A DNA stretch of 64,000 bases from UBA7374 sp965660635 (GTDB taxonomy: Bacteria > Verrucomicrobiota > Verrucomicrobiia > Opitutales > Coraliomargaritaceae), in assembly GCA_965660635.1 (NCBI GenBank), contig CBFIAS010000002.1, positions 22,485 through 86,484 on the forward strand, read 5' to 3'. Positions 61,169 to 64,000 of the stretch are shown piece by piece (position 1 is the stretch's first letter; the number at the start of each line of letters is the position of its first letter). A program made the position numbers and the translations under genes. The notes below the pieces were generated by a model. That model did not search any database and was not told the origin of the DNA. It saw only the letters and a list, made by a program, of their open reading frames with translations.

Positions 61169-63310
61169 ATGAAAATTTCAAAAGAAGATCCCAGACTAAC
61201 TGCCTATGCACTGGAGGAAACCGATTCTCCCAAGGAAAGGGCAGAAATCGAACAGGCATTGAAAGAGCAACCTGAACTGATGGCCCTTGTCGAGGACATC
61301 CGCGGAACCGGAAAACAGGTAGCGCAGGCCCTTGCCCGGGAGTCCTGCCCGGCGTTGGGTGAACCAGACATACCGGCCCTGGAGCAAGCTGCCAGGCAGC
61401 GACCGGTCGTCGTGCGCTTCCTCCTGTCCTGGCCCGTTGCCACCGCAGCCGCAGCCGCAATCCTGATCACACTCTTTGTCGCTCCCAACGAAGAACCCAT
61501 CGTATGTGAGCCAGAGCTACTTGCCGCAGAGGAACCCTCTGCGGCTGCCGTTCAAGCTGATATTGGAGCCACCCTTGCAGAGCGCACTGAACCCGCAGAA
61601 GCAGCTCCAAGGAATTTGGGCAAAAAGCTGCAGACCGCCGTTAATAAAACCGCCACTAAATCAATGCGAAGCAGACAGTCGGAACCGATGGCCATGCAGC
61701 TCAATTTCGATCAGTTTGCTGCATGTGAAGCACCTGTAGTCATGGCAGAAGAAATGAGCCTGCCGGATGAGGGATACTGTATCGTTCCACCATACCCCGT
61801 CCCTAATCCAGGACAAACCGATTGGAACAGCGAACGCTACGACCCGATCGTAGAAAGTGACTTCCGTTCACCACTGGTCGCCCCCCTCTCGACCTTCTCG
61901 ATCGACGTCGACACCGCCAGCTATGCAAACGTCCGTAGATTCCTCAACCAAGGAAGCCTCCCCCCTGCCAATGCCGTGCGCATCGAGGAGTTGATCAACT
62001 ACTTCAACTACGAGGACCCCGCGCCCGCCCGCTCCCCCGAACAAGGCGGCGAGCCCTTCGCCGTCCACATGGCCCAAAGCCCTGCTCCCTGGAATCCCGG
62101 GCATCAACTGCTCCGTATCGCCCTCAAGGGCTACGAGATGCCCTGGGAGGAACGTCCAGCCTCCAATCTTGTCTTCCTCCTCGATGTCTCCGGCTCCATG
62201 CACAGCCCGAACAAGCTGCCGCTGGTCAAGGATGCCATGCGCACATTGATCCGCCGGCTGGACAAGCGCGACCGCGTAGCTGTGGTTGTCTATGCCGGGG
62301 CTTCCGGCCTGGTCCTTCCCTCGACCACCGCCGACAACTCCGAAACCATCGGGCACGTCCTCAACAACCTCAACGCCGGAGGTTCCACCAATGCCGGAGC
62401 CGGTATCCAACTGGCCTATGAAACTGCCCGGCAACACTTCATCGAAGGCGGCAACAACCGCGTCATCCTCTGCACCGACGGCGACTTCAATGTCGGCGTG
62501 AGTGACCGGGGCGAACTGGCTGCCATTGCCGGGAAAGAGGCCGGGACCGGCATCTCGCTCACTGTTCTCGGCTTCGGCATGGGCAACTACAACGACAACA
62601 TGCTCGAGGAACTCTCCAACAAGGGCAAAGGCAGCTACGCCTACATCGACTCGGAAGCCGAGGCGAGGAAGGTCTTCCTCCGTGATCTCGCGGCCAATCT
62701 CTTCAAGATCGCCAAGGATGTGAAGATCCAGGTCGAATTCAATCCGCAGGAAGTCGAGGCCTACCGCCTCATCGGCTACGAAAACCGCCGCCTCAAAGCC
62801 GAAGACTTCAATAACGACCGCAAGAAAGCCGGCGACATTGGACCCGGGCACTCCATTGTCGCGCTCTACGAATGGATCCCGCAGGGCACGGGCACCGATC
62901 TGCCCGGAGTCGATGCACTGCGCTACCAGAAGCCCGGAAAAACCCTGCCCACGGAAGGCGAAGCCGCCACAGTCAAGCTGCGCTACAAGCTCCCCGAAGG
63001 GGATTCCAGCAAGTTAATCGTCCGCACGATTAAAGCCGCGGAAATTCTCCCATGGGAAAACGTCCATCCGGACTTCCGCTTCTCCGCCGCAGTGGCCGCA
63101 TTTGGCCTCAAGCTGCGGGCCTCCGAATCCATCGGTAACTACGGCTATGCCGAAATTGAGCGAATCGCAGCCGCCAGCATGGGCAACGATACCGGCGGCC
63201 AACGTTCAGAATTTGTTCAACTGGTGGCAACAGCCAGTCGGCTGGATACCGGAAAGGATTCATCCTCCCCGGGAGACAACGGGAATCCGGAACCGCCACT
63301 CATCGATTGA
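61169..63310 (+). CDS. Membrane-anchored VWA protein with anti-sigma-like N-terminus (YfbK-like)
   Basis: 713 residues. The first ~85 (MKISKEDPRLTAYALEETDSPKERAEIEQAL) match the cytoplasmic head seen in anti-sigma/zf-less regulators. A membrane helix is at ~88-104 (SWPVATAAAAAILITLFVA), so the rest is periplasmic. A YfbK-like part follows (FSIDVDTASYANVRRFLNQGSLPPANAVRIEELINYF, 243-279), then a von Willebrand A domain with MIDAS D339-V-S341-G-S343, and a C-terminal DUF3520-like region. Located 19 bp behind the ECF gene, so likely its membrane-bound control partner. Ligand unknown. Confidence 0.87.
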   Translation: MKISKEDPRLTAYALEETDSPKERAEIEQALKEQPELMALVEDIRGTGKQVAQALARESCPALGEPDIPALEQAARQRPVVVRFLLSWPVATAAAAAILITLFVAPNEEPIVCEPELLAAEEPSAAAVQADIGATLAERTEPAEAAPRNLGKKLQTAVNKTATKSMRSRQSEPMAMQLNFDQFAACEAPVVMAEEMSLPDEGYCIVPPYPVPNPGQTDWNSERYDPIVESDFRSPLVAPLSTFSIDVDTASYANVRRFLNQGSLPPANAVRIEELINYFNYEDPAPARSPEQGGEPFAVHMAQSPAPWNPGHQLLRIALKGYEMPWEERPASNLVFLLDVSGSMHSPNKLPLVKDAMRTLIRRLDKRDRVAVVVYAGASGLVLPSTTADNSETIGHVLNNLNAGGSTNAGAGIQLAYETARQHFIEGGNNRVILCTDGDFNVGVSDRGELAAIAGKEAGTGISLTVLGFGMGNYNDNMLEELSNKGKGSYAYIDSEAEARKVFLRDLAANLFKIAKDVKIQVEFNPQEVEAYRLIGYENRRLKAEDFNNDRKKAGDIGPGHSIVALYEWIPQGTGTDLPGVDALRYQKPGKTLPTEGEAATVKLRYKLPEGDSSKLIVRTIKAAEILPWENVHPDFRFSAAVAAFGLKLRASESIGNYGYAEIERIAAASMGNDTGGQRSEFVQLVATASRLDTGKDSSSPGDNGNPEPPLID

Positions 63311-63388
63311 GCACCCGCCTCCTCGGGAAATTTCCTTTTCCGCTCTTTCTACGTGCCAAAGCGAGCCGCTTCCGGCAAGATCACCGCC

Positions 63389-63670
63389 ATGGAAGAAAGC
63401 ACCCCCCTCAGCAGCGCAGAAAAAAAAGAGCTTCGCGGCATGGCCCAGCGGTTGAAACCGCAGGTACGCGTGGGCCGTCAGGGGCTATCCGGGACCGTCC
63501 TCGGCGAAATCGAAACGGCACTGGCAGGCAACGGCCTGATCAAGATCCGCTTCGAGGGTGAGCGCGAAGCAGTTCGCCAGTTCTGCGCGGAGATCCCGGA
63601 AAAAACCGGCTGCGAATACGTGGGCGGAGTCGGCCGGGTCGGTGTCTTCTTCCGCGAGATGAGCGATTGA
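63389..63670 (+). CDS. YhbY/CRM-domain RNA-binding protein
   Basis: 93 residues from ATG 63389 (MEESTPLSSAEKKELRGMAQRL); a GTG at 63353 would add 12 residues. The CRM/YhbY fold is shown by LKPQVRVGRQGLSGTVLGEIETALAGNGLIKIRFEGE, with the GxxG loop GRQGL, and by CEYVGGVGRVGVFFRE at the end. Relatives bind pre-50S ribosomal particles. Standalone gene. Length is typical. Confidence 0.9.
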   Translation: MEESTPLSSAEKKELRGMAQRLKPQVRVGRQGLSGTVLGEIETALAGNGLIKIRFEGEREAVRQFCAEIPEKTGCEYVGGVGRVGVFFREMSD

Positions 63671-63757
63671 GCGGTTCGGCCTTCGCCTCATGCCAAACAA
63701 AAAAGACAGGAAAGCGCCCGCGAAACAGCGCCAAGGATCACGAAGAAGGATAAAGAA

Positions 63758-63800
63758 GAGTCATCCACAGATTCACGGGTATGCGCGCAGATTCATCGAA
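63758..63800 (+). repeat. CCACAGAT-type repeat, related to GxxExxY cassette 2
   Basis: GAGTCATCCACAGATTC (63758-63774) matches 16 of 17 bases of the minus-strand repeat at 11024-11040, followed by GCGCAGATTCATCG. It may be the left edge of another cassette running out of the window. Confidence 0.6.
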
Positions 63801-63904
63801 CCTTTGCCCGAGAATCATCTTTATAGTATATCCCTTACTTGTTCTACGTGAGATTCTTTCTTTCGACGTTCGATATTCGACGTTCCCCCAAGCTCCGTGT
63901 GAGA

Positions 63905-63975
63905 ATCGAAATCCAAATCGAGTTCGATTTCGATAACGATAACGATTTCCGCTTCGCTGATTTCGACTTATACGT
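63905..63975 (+). repeat. ATCGAAATC / GATAACGAT low-complexity tract
   Basis: Degenerate hexameric units (GAATCGAAATCCAAATCG, GATAACGATAACGAT), the same theme as at 42690-42765 and 25822-25851. Confidence 0.6.
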
Positions 63976-64000
63976 AACCGATAAAGGGACTGCCTCGTGC

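Larger units (their letters stand above)
63671..64000. other. Intergenic end of window with repeats
   Basis: No coding frame. It holds CGCGAAA/CACGAAG units (63708-63750), a GAGTCATCCACAGATTC repeat copy at 63758, and an ATCGAAATC-type tract from about 63905. Confidence 0.6.

Overview
The window reads as a piece of a chromosome from the Verrucomicrobiota, most likely the class Opitutia (Puniceicoccales/Opitutales type). This rests on gene content and style: hom-lysC-thrC tail to head, a Lys-rich DNA-binding protein with a C-terminal helix-turn-helix, an OlsF-like double acyltransferase, a FadL-type porin, weak Shine-Dalgarno sites, and scattered short repeats. It is a Gram-negative, and the glucosylglycerate-type genes suggest a saline habitat. 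No rRNA, prophage, insertion sequence or CRISPR array was found.

Layout. 1-2 kb: end of a polysaccharide polymerase/ligase gene and a dihydrolipoamide-dehydrogenase-like enzyme. 2-11 kb, mostly minus strand: M42 aminopeptidase, an FG-GAP-like lipoprotein, the SAM-cycle genes ahcY and metK, a metallo-beta-lactamase-fold hydrolase coupled to an NhaC-type antiporter, and two GxxExxY genes bounded by inverted repeats. 11-25.8 kb: a repeat protein, a coupled GT4 / GH13_18 phosphorylase pair, a Xer recombinase, argA, a phosphopantetheinyl transferase, then a plus-strand run of PPK2, a degenerate M20-fold protein, gpgS, a GT4, a HAD protein and rpe. 26-36 kb: nitrilase, basic DNA-binding protein, acyltransferase fusion, tRNA-Val directly ahead of ilvH and ilvC, hemC, a cobA-hemD fusion, cyclophilin, MenH-like hydrolase and FadL porin. 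36-46 kb: two toxin-antitoxin loci, thrC-lysC-hom, plsY, serA, efp and a thymidine phosphorylase. 46-64 kb: argS, speA, gcvH, a PEGA lipoprotein, a CNNM transporter, hemB, cysS, three more toxin-antitoxin loci, an SMP-30 lactonase, thrS, an ECF sigma factor with a VWA protein, and a YhbY RNA-binding protein.

How they fit. Most genes are housekeeping: methionine cycle, Asp-family, Ser and branched-chain amino acids, tetrapyrrole synthesis, polyamines and aminoacyl-tRNA synthetases. The most distinctive metabolic block is at 13-25 kb. There gpgS is coupled to a GT4 and followed by a HAD protein, resembling the gpgS/mggA/mggB layout of mannosylglucosylglycerate synthesis. It carries two oddities: an M20-fold protein that has lost its catalytic glutamates, and a HAD protein without the phosphatase acid/base Asp. 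A separate GT4-GH13_18 pair could make and recycle a related glycoside.

The accessory layer consists of six toxin-antitoxin loci in different states (three intact, one with a nonsense codon, one with a lost start codon plus a frameshift, one orphan antitoxin), several with clear operator palindromes, together with the GxxExxY cassettes and dispersed repeats.
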